A stretch of DNA of 64,000 bases from Cyrtodaria siliqua (lineage: Eukaryota > Mollusca > Bivalvia > Adapedonta > Hiatellidae). A program made the position numbers and the translations under genes. This document shows, piece after piece, positions 40,266-53,080 of this stretch; position 1 is the stretch's first letter; every line of letters begins with the position of its first letter. Below the pieces are notes generated by a model, which saw only the letters and a program-made list of their open reading frames with translations, ran no database searches and was not told the DNA's origin. The stretch covers positions 62,001-126,000 of the forward strand of contig JAWPHD010001210.1 in assembly GCA_037043455.1 (NCBI GenBank), written 5' to 3'.

Positions 40266-43200
40266 ACAACGTTGACATAAAATATTTACTGATAATGCAC
40301 ACTGAACAGATTTTCATCACGTCCATGTTTTTATATTATTAAGGATGGGAAAGTGCTTTTGTAAGAATTCGAGAAATCTTTAACATACCATAACATTTTT
40401 TCTGCTCTGATGCTCTTGGTTCACTTGCCACTGCCCTGTCACTGATGTCTACGAGAATCCCATCTGTTGAAAAAGTAATTATGTAAATAATGGCAAATAC
40501 CATTCATTCTTCCAACCATGTTGTGTAGTGTTTAGGCCGAAAACACTGTCGTTTGGGCATACCATACATTGTAAAATATCACTCTAAATGGTTTTGAGTT
40601 GTGTTATCCTTGTTTATAATATAATATAAAAGGTCCAAATCGGAGTATATGCTGTATATGGGTAGTTAATGGTTTAACATTAGTAAACTACTAACAGAAA
40701 GCTTAAAACGTGTACAGCTCAACTTAACTGCTGACATTGCACCCGTCCAACAGAGATATCAATGTACTGTTATGCATACATTCATTTTCAAAATAAAGAT
40801 ATAATATTTACTGTTGTATAATGTGCTGTTTTACAACCAACACTAACATGTTACTACAGTCACTGATACGCTATTTTACGAAAGTATACTTTAGACATAA
40901 AATGCAACCATCGTTTAAACAAACACGTAACATAATAACCAACATAAAACGTAGTAGAATTATTATCGTCATATATATACATTTTGTGGTAAGTAATAAT
41001 ACAAAATTAAATGGACATTGGAAATTGACAAACAAGGCAGTTAGTATCGGCTTATACACACTGACCGCTGGAAACATAAACTTTGAAATAATGCCCTGCC
41101 CTGAGGATGTGTAACCTGTTAGAACAGTATACGAGTCAATTAGGCATCGACATACAACAAAGTATCGTTTGTGAATGTTAAGAATCTACGAAGATTCCTT
41201 TATGCCAAACGCTTTTCATATACAGTACATAAACAGGAAAAATGATCACACACGCTTTTCTGATATTGAATTTGAATAATATGACAATATGTCATAAATT
41301 ATCAGATAATTGGTTCTAAACGCTTAAACATAAGTATCGGTATCCATGATACATGTATCCGGATGGTTCACATTTAATGATCACGGTGATATATATAGAG
41401 TTACACTGTAAAAGCTATGTCTGACATACCGGATCTACTACACTAAGGTGGTCTTCTTCGTAGCAGTTTGTGCGAATTAAGAGTATGCATATGTAAAACA
41501 AACACCTAAAAATGAACCGTTTAAAAGTAAAAGAACATTATTTGTAAATGAGTTGAAAATGCAGTGGTCTCCCTCGCGATATTATTTCATAGATTTATTC
41601 AATATGCGCTGTGTAAACAACGCTGAAGTAGACATTTAATAAAATGTTTTAATTAATGTATGCCTTCTTTAATGTAATACCTCATCAAAGGCCTCATTCT
41701 TGATACATAAATTAATGCAGTGTTTTTAAAAACTAAATCTGAAAAGTGATTTTATGAAAAATGTACAACTACAAGTAATAAGCGTGAGGCCTACTGGTCT
41801 TGTCTCAAAGTGATCTCGTGCTCCCAAGAAACACAAGCAACACTAATATGTCTTTGTAAAACTTTGACCACAGATAAGGACAAAACCTGACTCCAGTGCC
41901 ACCAACTATGTAGAGTACCGTAAACTAATGATACATCCACAATACTAAACATTAGTATTTATTCTAGTTTCAAAGAAGATTTAAACAAAAATATGTCCAT
42001 ATAATTTATCAATGTAATAGCGTGACCCCTTGGACAGGGCCAACCTTCATTCCAGGGTCATCTTTTTAAATAACTTGGCAGAGGATAATAATCGTATACT
42101 ACGTGCATCGTACTAGACGTCTGGCTCTTGTAGTTTCATAGAAGAACATTTTTGAAAGAACCAATTGTTTTATTTAAAATCGAAAGTATATATAATAATA
42201 GGAAAAGCCAACGTGTTGGCACTGATATCATTGATTATTGTTCCTTTATAAAGTGTTCAATAACATTATACCAGTGTCCCTGTTTATTAGGGGAATCCCC
42301 ATTATTTGGAGCTGATTGCCCTAAATGTATTGAAGTACATGTATTCGTTAAAATATTGGTGATCAAAAGGTGTGAACAAGATGTAACAGTAATCTCTTTA
42401 TAAAACCGTTTCAACAAACGCAATTCCATTTTGATAAATACATTGTGAATTTTGACCTGTTCTCTTTTTATTAAGTGATAGCACCCTGTATTTGAGCTTC
42501 CTTGTATTGTGGTGCACCTCCCAATTTATATTTATAGTGGTAAGGTAAAAAGTAAAAGTATATATATTTAGTGAGCTGATCCTTTTAAAAAAACTCAGTT
42601 TTGTGGATTTAGACGTTTCGTTTTCTTTCCTTTTTTTAGAGTTTCATTTCCAAAGTTATTTTTTGTTAATTCCCGCTGTTTTTGGAGCTGCTGCTTAATT
42701 AAACAATTAAAATATCCTATGAAAAGAAATGTGCTTTCTTTCTTTTGACCTCCACATATCCTTTTTTGACTACATTTATAACAGTAGCAACATATAATTT
42801 AGAGATGTCACCACCCAACACACATTTCAAAGTTCCTAGCGTAAAACATGATTCAGCCAGATTACCACATAATAACGAAGTGACCACCTAAATGATGTTG
42901 TTTTTTTGGAAAATGTATAAAATAGATGCACTTACGGAATTTCATTAGAGCAATATAAATATACTGCTGTACATATCTAATAAACACCATAACATATTAC
43001 ACAACTAGCGGTGGTTAAACAGAGTATCTTCGTCACGTTTTAATCATTAGTTTTATTTACTGTAACAGTCCGAATAATAATCCAATAGAAACCAAACACA
43101 AGAGTATTGACCAGAATGATTTTAGCTCGACTATTTGAAGAATAAGAGAGATTATGTAATCACCCTGGCGTCAGCGTCGGCATTGACGTCGCCGCTGGCG

Positions 43201-43799
43201 TCCTACATCAAGGTTTGCGTGTAAGCTGTGTTTACAAGTCTATTTTTCTTATATTCTAATCCTAGCACAACCAAATTTGGCAATGGGTCTCCTTATAACA
43301 TTAGCTTAAGAACTGAATAAGCAATGTTGGTTCCTGTACCTCATGGGCTCCCATGGTAACCAAATTATGATAAAATGTGTCCCATTTCACGTCAAATTTT
43401 GCGTGTAAGCTGTGTTTACAAGTCTATATTTCTTACATTGGTTATCCTAGCAACACAAAATGTGGCCATAAGCTTCCTAATAGCATTATCTTAAGGTTGC
43501 TTTAGTAATTTTGGTTTCTGTAACCCCTGGGCTCCCATCAAACCAAAATTCTGATAGCCCTTAAAATGTGTCTTTTTTCAGATTAAATTTTGCGTGAAAA
43601 CTGTGTTTAAAAGTCTAAAGGGTTGCATAAGTAATTCGTCTTCTGCAAATTATGGGCTCCCGTGGAACCCAAATTGTGATCGACCATAAAATGTGCAATA
43701 AAGGCAGGTCTATGTTTGCATGTAACCTGTTGTATATATCTATAATTTTGGTTTTGGCTTTCTTATAGCATGAGGTATTTTATTCATACCTCACCCATA

Positions 43800-44640
43800 T
43801 TGGGGCATGGGCCCCCTCCTCCCCACACACACATTCCTGACCCGGGACCTCTCCCATGCCCGTTTTCTTGATTGTTATTCTTTTATATATTTCTGTGTTG
43901 CTTTGCTCAATTATTACACATATAGCTATATTTTTTACATATGTCTGTGTTGTTTAGGTCAATGTTCACACATATAGCTATATTGCACCCCTTCCACATG
44001 CCGCCCGCCCTCCCCACCCCACGCGAAACTCATTTTTTACATATGTCCTTGTTGTTTTGGTCAATTCGTACACATATAGTTATGTCCGCCCGTCCACCCG
44101 CATCGCCCTTTCCTTAGTCTCCCCAGACCCCCACTCGAAACTTTTTTTTTTACATATTTCTGTGTTGTTTCTGTCATTTCTTACCCATATGGTTATGGTG
44201 CCCTCTCCCATGCCCACTGTCCGCCTTCCCCCTCCATCCCTCCTACCACCTATAGAAACCTTATTTTTATTTATGTCTGAGATGTTTTGGTAAATTCTTA
44301 CACATATAGCTATGTTGGCCACCCGCCCGAATTCGCCCCGCCTCCCCCAGTCTCCTCCCTCCCACAATCAATTATGTTTTACATATTACTGTGTTGATTG
44401 GGTCAATTCGTACACATATAGCTATGTTGACCCCACTTCCCCCTCCCCGCATCCGCCCCAACCCACCTTTTTTAATTTCATATTTCTGGGTTGTTTTGGT
44501 CAATTCTTACACATATAGCTATGTTGCCCCCTCCTCCTCTCCCCACCATACTCATATTTCTGTGTTATTTCTGTCAATTCTTACACATATAGCTATGTTG
44601 ACACCCCTGCCACGCCCCAACCCCACCGCCACTTTGTTTT
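43800..44640. repeat. pyrimidine-rich minisatellite, L1
   Basis: Units of about 80-115 bp: a conserved half (ACATATxTCTGTGTTGTTTxGGTCAATTCxTACACATATAGCTATGTTG, described in two parts) and a variable C/T-rich half. Long frames across it on the plus strand (60-248 codons in the homologous blocks) result from the lack of stops in pyrimidine tracts. Confidence 0.85.
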
Positions 44641-44959
44641 AGCCTTGTTTTCTGATGGTATATACTGGCTATATAATTTATTATTCTCTGAAAAATCGAA
44701 TAGTAGGGCTGCGCTGTTCTCCGACAGCTCTTGTTATATGTCATTTCTTCATTCATCGCCATACACCAGCTGCAATGAGTTGGGTAGACCAACGTGCTTA
44801 TCATTTTGACAATCAGGTCTAAATCATGTTTCGCGGGTTAATAGCAAAGCATCTTAGCATGAATCGCACGATATGCGTCGCAAACGGTTGTATACCTGTA
44901 TGCATTAGTGCTTTCATAATTAAATCTTGTTTTTCGTTTTGTTGACACTAATGTGCCGA

Positions 44960-45140
44960 GACCTACAAAGAATTATAAAAAGATCGGACAGGAAAAGTAG
45001 CATAAAAAAGGAGGACAGTCAACCACAAAACACAGAAACAAACACGCAAACAGACAAACAAAAAGGCAAAAGTTATAATAAATGCAAACGGCATCACAAC
45101 ACAAAACGGTTGACAATAGGGCTACCGCCTTGGAACGGTT
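44960..45140 (-). repeat. Penelope-like 3' tail fragment in L1 (also 52712-52880, 60796-60964)
   Basis: Reverse complement gives CCGTTCCAAGGCGGTAGCCC through TTTGCCTTTTTGTTTGTCTG to TTTTTATAATTCTTTG. It interrupts a site that is continuous in short monomers (GACCTACAAG..TTTATTTGATAAA at 55384 and 63482). All three long monomers carry it, so it is older than the dimer duplications. Confidence 0.8.
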
Positions 45141-45342
45141 TACTTGATAAATATTTCCGAATAATTCCGATTACATTCGGAATCGGCCCGTCGAGTTCCG
45201 TTACCAATAATTATCGACATTAATTGCCGGAAATTTTTGGATTGCATTTGTTCGAAACCGTTGCGGATAAATCAACGTTTGCTGTTGTAAAACGCGTTTC
45301 CCTACATTTGCTTTAAATATGTAAAATACGGCTGTGCTTTAC

Positions 45343-47829
45343 ACAATGTTGACATCAAATACTCACAGATTATGCACAATGAACAGATTTTTACCACGCC
45401 CATGTTTTTATATTATTAAGGATGGGAAAGTGCTTTTGTAAGAATTCGAGAAATCTTTAACATACCATCACATTTGTTCTGCTCTGATGCTGTTGATTTA
45501 ATTGTCACTGCCCTCTCGCTATGGTCGACGAGAATTCCATCTGTTGAAAAAGTAATTATGTAAATAATGGCAAAAACCATTCATTCTAATAACCTTGTTG
45601 CGTAGTGTTTAGGCCAAAAACACGGTCGTATAGACCTATCATACATTGTAAAATATTTCCCTAAATGGTTCTGATTTGTATAATCCTTGTTTATAATATA
45701 ATATAAAAAGGCCAACTCGGGGTATATGCTGTATATTCGTTGTTAGTAGTTTAACATTAGTAAACTACTAACAGAAAGCTTAAAACGTGTGCAGCTCAAC
45801 TTAACTGTAGAGCTATCAATGTAACATTATGCATACATTATTTTTCAAAATAAAAATATAAGATTTACTGTTGTATAATGTGCTGTTTTATTTCCTCAAC
45901 CAACACTAACATTTTACTACAGTCACTTATATGCTATTTTACGAAAATATATTTTAGACATGAAATGCAACCATCTTTTAAACAAACACGTATCATTATT
46001 ATTACCAACATAACACGTATTAGAATTATTATCTTCATATATATACATTTTGTGGTAAGTAATAATGAGAAATTAAATGGACATTGGAAATTGACAAACA
46101 AGGCAGTTCGTATCGGCTTATACACACTGACCCCTGGAAACATAAACTTTGAAATAATGTCCTGCCCTAAGAATGTGTAAGCTGTTAGAACAGTAAACGA
46201 GTCAATAACACATCGACATACAGCAAAGTATCGTTTGTGAATGTTAAGAATCTACGAAGATTCCTCTATCCCAAACGTTTTTCAACTACAAGCCAGTACA
46301 TAAACTTAGAGTTCTGCTCAACCCAGGGCTAGAGGGCGTGAGCGGTAGCTAGCATATTTCACTACCGCTCATGAACTGTCTCAGTCAAACCGAGACTGCA
46401 ATATTTCGTATGTGTTGTTTTCGGCCGTTTCCAAAGGTCCATTATCATGCTCTGTTTTAGAGTAAATGATCACACACGCTTTCCTCAACGTAACTTCAAC
46501 ATCAGTAGTATGCTAATATTCTGATATATACACATATTGAACAAAATACACAAACAGTTTAAAGGATTCTTGATAAGGGACATGATAGATTTTACGCTTT
46601 TCATAACACTAATGCATGTTTAGATGCATACGCTATTTAAATACTTATAATGATTTCAAATTAAGTACATATTATCTCATTTGAATGTTTCGGTATCCAT
46701 GGTAGATATATTTGGATAGTTCATATTTAATGATCACGGTTATAAAGTTACACTCTTAAAGCTATGTCTGACATACCGGTTCTTCTACACTAATGTGGAC
46801 TTCTTTATAGTAGTTTGTGCGAATTTACAGTACGCATATGTAGTAAAAACACCTAAAAATGAACGTTTTAAAAGTAAAATGCCATTATGTGGCAATGAGC
46901 TGTAAATGCAGTGGTCTCCCTTGTGATAATATTTTATAAATTTATTCAATACGCGATGTGTAAACAACGCTAAAATAGACGTTTATTGACGTGTTTAAAT
47001 TAATGTATGCCTTCTTTAATATAAAACCTCATCAAAAGCCTCATTATTCATACAAAATGCAGTTTTTTAAAAAGTGATTCTGAAAAGTGATTTTATGAAA
47101 AGTGTACAACTACAAGTCATAAGCATGAGGCCCTATGGTCTGGTCTCAAAGTGATCTCGTGCTCCCAAGAAACACAAGCAACAATAATAGAAGTCTTTGT
47201 AAAACTTTGACCCCAGAGAGGGACAAAACATGATGTTTTGTTTTGAATATTATATTAAATAGATGCACTAACGGAATTTCATTAGAGCAATATAAATATA
47301 TTGAATCACTAGTTTTGTTTACTATAACAGTCCGAATAATGATCCATTATAAACCAAACACATTAGTATTGACCAGAATGATATTTATATAAGTCATTTC
47401 ATCATGCATTGATATACACCAGCTGCGATGAGCTGGAAGATCAACGTGCTTTTCATTTTGACAATCGGCTCTACAGCACGCTTCGCAGGTCCATAGACAA
47501 GCATCTTAGCATGAATCGTACGATATGCGTCGCAAACAGAGGTATGCCTGTATGTAGTAGTGCTTTCATAATTATATCTTGTTTTTCGTTTTGTTGACAC
47601 TAATGTGTTCTGACCTACAAGAAAGTTTATTGATAAATATTTCCTAATAATTCCGATTGCATTCGAAATCGCTGCGTCGAGTTCCGTTACCAATAGTAAT
47701 GGACGGTAATTATCGGAGCGTTTTGGATTGCATTTGTTCGAGACGGCTTTATTGCAACCTTCCCGGATCAGTTGCAAAACGCGTTTCCCTACATATGCTT
47801 TACATATGCAAAATACGACTGTGCTTTAC
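45343..47829. repeat. short monomer S1
   Basis: Carries a 100-codon plus frame (45878-46180), the minus exon-like segments at 45466-45540 and 46777-46852 (the latter with a stop), and the short-only ~140-bp block from about 46317. Confidence 0.85.
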
Positions 47830-47952
47830 ACAACGTTGACATAAACTACTGACTGATTATGCACACTGAACAGATTTTCAAGACGTCCATGTTTTTATAT
47901 TATTAAGGATGGGAAAGTGCTTATGTAAGAATTCGAGAAATCTTTAACATAC

Positions 47953-48027
47953 CATCACATTTTTTCTGATCTGATGCCCTTTGTTCACTTGTCACTGCCC
48001 TGTCACTGATGTCTACGAGAATCCCAT
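47953..48027 (-). CDS. candidate 75-bp internal exon repeated in every monomer (representative copy)
   Basis: On the minus strand: acceptor TTTTTCAACAG, 75 bp, then donor GTATGTTA. With two bases completing the first codon it reads GILVDISDRAVTSEQRASDQ and KKCD, leaving one base: a symmetric phase 1-1 exon. Copies: 40190-40264 (acceptor lost), 40389-40463, 45466-45540, 47953-48027, 53204-53278, 55721-55795, 61288-61362, 63820-63894. All eight are exactly 75 bp and free of stops. Amino-acid changes are frequent (for example VTSEST versus VASEPR), so selection is not demonstrated. No family recognised. Confidence 0.4.
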
Positions 48028-50932
48028 CTGTTGAAAAAGTAATTATGTAATTAATGGCAAATACCATTCATTTTTCCAACCATGTTGCGTAGTGTTTAGG
48101 CCGAAAACATTGTCGTATGGGCATACCATACATTGTAAAATATGTCTCTAAATGATTTTGAGTTGTGTTATCCTTGTTAATAATATAATATAAAAGGTCA
48201 AAATCGGAGTATATGCAGTATATGCGTTGTTAATGGTTTAACATGAGTAAACTACTAACAGAAAGCTTAAAACTTGTACAGCTCAACTTAACTGTTGACA
48301 TTGCACCCGTCCAATAGAGATATCAATGTACCGTTATTTGAAATAATTTCATGCCCTGAGGATGTGTAAGCTGTTAGAACAGTATACGTGTCAACTATAC
48401 AACGACATACAGCAAAGTATCGTTTGTGAATGTTAAGAATCGAAGAAGATTCCTTTATGCCAAACGCTTTTCAACTACAAACCAGTACATAAACATAAGG
48501 AAAATGATCACACACGATTTTCTCAAGTAACTCCAATATCAGTAGTATGCTAATGTTCTTATATATACATATATTGAACAAAAAACACAAACAGTTTAAA
48601 GGATTCTTGATAAAGGACATGTTAGGTTTTACGATTTTCATAACATTAATCCATTTTAGGTGCATACGCTATTTCAATACTTAATATAATGATTTCAAAT
48701 TTAGTACATATTATCTGATATTGAATTTGAATAATATGACAATATGTCATAAATTATCTGATAATTGGTTCTAAACGCTTACACATAAGTATCGGTATCC
48801 ATGATACATGTATCCGGATGGTTCACATTTAATGATCATGGTTATATTTATAGAGTTACACTCTAAAAGCTATGTCTGACATACCGGTTCTACTACTGTA
48901 ATGTGTTTTCTTCATAGTAGTTTGTGCGAATAAAGAGTACGCATATTTCATAAAAATGAACCGTTTAAAAGTAAAATAACATTATTTGTAAATGAGTTGA
49001 AAATGCAGTGGTCTTCCTTGCGATATTATTTCATGGATTTATTCAATATGCGATGTGTAAACAACGCTGAAGTAGATATTTACTAAAATGTTTTAATTAA
49101 TGTATGCCTTCTTTAATGTAATACCTCATCAAAGGCCTCATTCTTGATACATAAATTAATGCATTTTTTTTAAAACTGAATCTGAAAAGTGATTTTATGG
49201 AAAATGTACAACTACAAGTCATAAGCGTGAGGGTGAGGCCTACTGGTCTTGTCTCAAAGTGATCTCGTGCTCCCAAGAAACACAAACAACACTGATATGT
49301 CGTTGTAAAACGTTGACCACAGAGAGGGACAACACCTGACCCCAGTGCCACCAACTATGTAAAGGACCGTAAACTAATGATACATCCACAATACTAAACA
49401 TTAGTATTTATCCTAGTTCCAAAGAAGATTTAAACAAAAATATGTCTATATAATTTATCAATGTAATAGCGTGACCCCTTGAACAGGGCCAACCTTCATT
49501 CCAGTGTCATCTCTTTAAATAACTCGACAGAGGATAATAATCGTATACTACGTGCATCGTACTAGACGTCTGGCTCTTCTAGTTTCATAGAATAACATTT
49601 TTGAAAGAACTTGTTGTTTTATTTAAAATCGAATATATATATAATAATAGGAAAAGCCAACTGTTGGCACTGATATCATTGATTATTGTTCCTTTATAAT
49701 GTGTTCAATAACATATTACCAGTGTCCCCGTTTATTATGGGAATCCCCATTATTTGGAGCTGATTGCCCTAAATGTATTGAAGCACATGTATTCGTTAAA
49801 ATATTGGCGATCAAAAGGTGTGAACAAGATGTAAGAATAATCTCTTTATAAACCCGTTTAAACAAACACAATTCCATTTTGTTTTACATTGTGAATTTTG
49901 ACCTGATCTCTTTTTATTAAGTGATAGCACCCTGTATTTGAGCTTCCTTGTATTGTGGTGCACCTCCCAATTATAGTGGTAAGTTAACAAGTAAAAGCAT
50001 CTATCTTTAGTGAGCTGATCCTTTTAAAAAAACTCAGTTTTGTGGATTTAGACGTTGCGTTTTCTTTCCTCTTTTTAGAGTTTCCTTTCCAAAGTTATTT
50101 TTTGTTAATTCCCGCTGTTTTTTAAGCTGCTGCTTAATTAAACAATTAAAATATCCTATGAATAGAAATGTGCTTTCTTTCTTTTGACCTCCACATATCA
50201 TTTTTTGACTACATTTATAACAGTAGCAACATATAATTTAGAGATGTCACCACCCAGCATACGTGTTACACATTTCAAAGTTACTACAGTAAAACATGAT
50301 TCAGCCAGATTACCTCATAATAATGAAGTGACCACCTAAATGATGTTTCGTTTTGAATATTGTATAAAATTGATGCACTTACAGAATTTCATTAGAGCAA
50401 TATAAATATACTAATGTTCATATCTAATAAACACCATAACATATTACACAACTAGCGGTGTTTAAAAAGAGTATCTACGTCACGTTTTAATCACTAATTT
50501 TATTTACTGTAACAGTCCGAATAATAATCCAATAGAAACCAAACACAGGAGTATTGATCAGAATGATTTTTAGCTCGACAATTCGAAGAATAAGAGAGCT
50601 TATGTAATCACCCCGGTGTCGGCGTCGGCATTGACGTCGGCACTAGCGTCCTACATCACGGTTTGCGTGTAAGCTGTGTTTACAAGTCTATTTCTCTTAT
50701 ATTTCTAATCCTAGCACAACCAAATTTGGCAAAGGTCTTCCCTATAACATTAGCTTAAGAACTGAATAAGCAATGTTGGTTCTTGTAACCCATGGTCCCA
50801 TCGAACCCAAATTATGATAAAAAGTGTCCCATTTCACGTCAAAATGTGCGTGTAAGCTGTCTTTACAAGTCTATATGTCTTAATTTGTTATCCTAGCACC
50901 ACAAAATGTGGCCATGAGCTTCCTTTAAGGAC

Positions 50933-51376
50933 TCACAACACTATTATCTCCCTTGAATACTCCTGCCCTACAGATGAAGGAGGTAGATGAAAAAAAACCA
51001 AGTTCGCTCTTCTACATTTTGCAGGATACATTGATTTATCTTTACCAGGACCTAATCTACAGCATTTTAGGAAGAGATCACAGAAAAATGCATGTTGATA
51101 TAAGATTTCTAGCTAATTCTGCCTCATTTTACACATCATGGGTCTAATCTCCACGGGGTTGTATTTTTGTCTAAATTTTGATAGGTGTCACGCAAACATG
51201 AACTTAAAAAAAGTTCAATCTGGTAAATATTTGTTAAAAGTTAACAACATGCAGATATTGGATCAATGAAGAATTTAAGCATAAATACATGTTGCAAACT
51301 CTTTTTTATCTCTATGACACGAACAAAAACATTACAATGGGACCCTATGGAAAATTAATTGTGGTGTGAGACGTGT
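50933..51376. mobile_element. ~445-bp MITE-like insertion in L2 (also 59012-59457 in L3)
   Basis: Starts AAGGACTCACAACACTA and ends TTGTGGTGTGAGACGT, imperfect inverted ends. L1 lacks it: its sequence passes directly from GTGGCCATAAGCTTCCTAAT into AGCATTATCTTAAGG at 43460-43497. The 64-codon frame inside (50953-51147) is disrupted in L3 and is not considered a gene. Confidence 0.75.
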
Positions 51377-51769
51377 AGCATTATCTTAAGGGCTGCATTA
51401 GTAATTTTGGTTCCTGTAACCCCTGGGCTATCATGGAATCCAAATTCTGATAACCCTTAAACTGTGTATATTTCTGATCAAAATTTGCGTGTAAGCTGTA
51501 TTTACAGGTTTATATTTTTTACATTTCTTGTCCTAGCTCAACTTAATTTGGAAATTGGTTTCGTTATAACATGTTGTAAAGGGTTGCTTAAGTAATTTTG
51601 TCTTCTGCAAATTCTGGGCTCCCGTGGAACCCAATTCTGATGGCCCATAAAATGTGCTATAAAGGCAGGTCTATGTTTGTATGTAACCAGTTGTATATAT
51701 CTATAATTTTGGTTTTTGGATTTCTTATAGCATTATGTATTTTATTCATACTTCACCCATATTGGGGCA

Positions 51770-52365
51770 TGGACTCCATCCTCCCCACACCCACATCCCC
51801 CACCCGGGACCTCTCCCATGACCGTTTTTTTATTGTTATTCTTTTACATATTTCTGTATTCCTTTGCTCAATTATTACACATATAGCTATGTTGCCTCAT
51901 CCCCGCTATGCCTCCTCCCCTCCGCCTAACCCCACTCGAAACTATTTATTTTTTACATATGTCTGTGATGTTTAGGTCAATGTTCACACATATAACTATG
52001 TTGCCCCCCTTCCAATCCCGCCCGCCTTCCCCCAACACCCACTCAAAACTCATTTTTTACATTTGTCCGCGTTGTTTTGGTCAATTCGTACACATATAGC
52101 TATGTCCGCCCGTCCGCCTGCATTCCCCGCGCCATTCCCCTCGCCTCCAAAGACCCCCACTCGAAACTTATTTTTTTACATATTTCTGTGTTGTTTCTGT
52201 CAATTCTTACTAATACAGTTATGTTGCACCTCCCCGACCCCCGTCCGCCTTCCTCCTTCCTCCCTCCTTACACATATCCAAAACTTATTTTTATTTATTT
52301 ATGAGTTGTTTTGGTTAATTCTTACACATATAGCTATGTTGACACCCCTGCCACGACCCCAACCA
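51770..52365. repeat. pyrimidine-rich minisatellite, L2
   Basis: Same unit as in L1 with fewer copies (CACATATAGCTATGTTG landmarks at about 51886, 51985 (variant), 52090, 52325). Confidence 0.85.
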
Positions 52366-53080
52366 CACCGCCGATTTGTTTTAGCCTTGTTTTCTGATGG
52401 TATATACGGCTATATAATTTGTTATTCTGAAAAATCGAATAGTAGGGCTGCGCTGTTCTCCGACAGCTCTTGTTATATAAGTCCTTTCTTCATTCATTGC
52501 CATACACCAGCTGCAATGAGTTGGGTAGACCAACGTGCTTTTCATTTTGACAATCAGGTCTAAATCATGTTTCGCGGGTTAATAGCCAAGCATCTAAGCA
52601 TGAATCGCACGATATGCGTCACAAACAGATGTATGCCTGTATGAATTAGTGCTTTCATAATTAAATCTTGTTTTTCGTTTTGTTGACACTAATGTGCCGT
52701 GACTCACAAAGAAATATAAAAAGATCGGACAGGGAAAGTAGCATTAAAAGAAAGACAGTCAACCACAAAACACAGAAACAAACACGCAAACAGACAAGCA
52801 AGAAGGCAAAAGTTATAATAATTGCAAACGATATCACAAACACAAAACGGTTGACAATAGGGCTACCGCCTTGGAACGGTTTACTTGATAAATATTTCCG
52901 AATAATTTCGATTGCATTTAATCGCCCCGTCGAGTTCCGTTACCAATAATTATCGACGGTAATTGCCGGAGAGTTATGGATTGCATTTATTCGAAACCTT
53001 ACCGGATAAATCAACGTTTGCTTTGTAAAACGCGTTTCCCTACATAGGCTTTAAATAGGTAAAGTAAGGCTGTGCTTTAC

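Larger units (their letters stand above)
40266..45342. repeat. long monomer L1
   Basis: Carries the plus-strand 97-codon frame (40821-41114), exon-like segments on the minus strand (40389-40463 and 41430-41505), the long-only blocks, the minisatellite 43800-44640 and the Penelope-like tail 44960-45140. Lacks the 445-bp insertion present in L2 and L3. Confidence 0.85.
47830..53080. repeat. long monomer L2
   Basis: A ~320-bp deletion at about 48337 removes the plus-strand frame found in the other monomers. Its 76-bp minus segment near 48882 has lost its acceptor. Contains the 445-bp insertion (50933-51376), minisatellite and tail (52712-52880). Confidence 0.85.

Noticed and set aside
41890..42430. 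Frame MKEPIVLFKIESIYNNRKSQ in L1
   Set aside because: Disrupted in L2 and L3 by indels, so no coding constraint.
47394..47777. 127-codon minus-strand frame with an NYRPLLLV string resembling a LINE RT motif
   Set aside because: Equivalent frames in S2 and S3 are interrupted, and no other RT motif follows; a chance match is more likely.
49097..49354. MVALGSGVVPLCGQRF... frame repeated at 57208
   Set aside because: Shared only because the monomers are near-identical; other monomers break it, and no splice or domain support.
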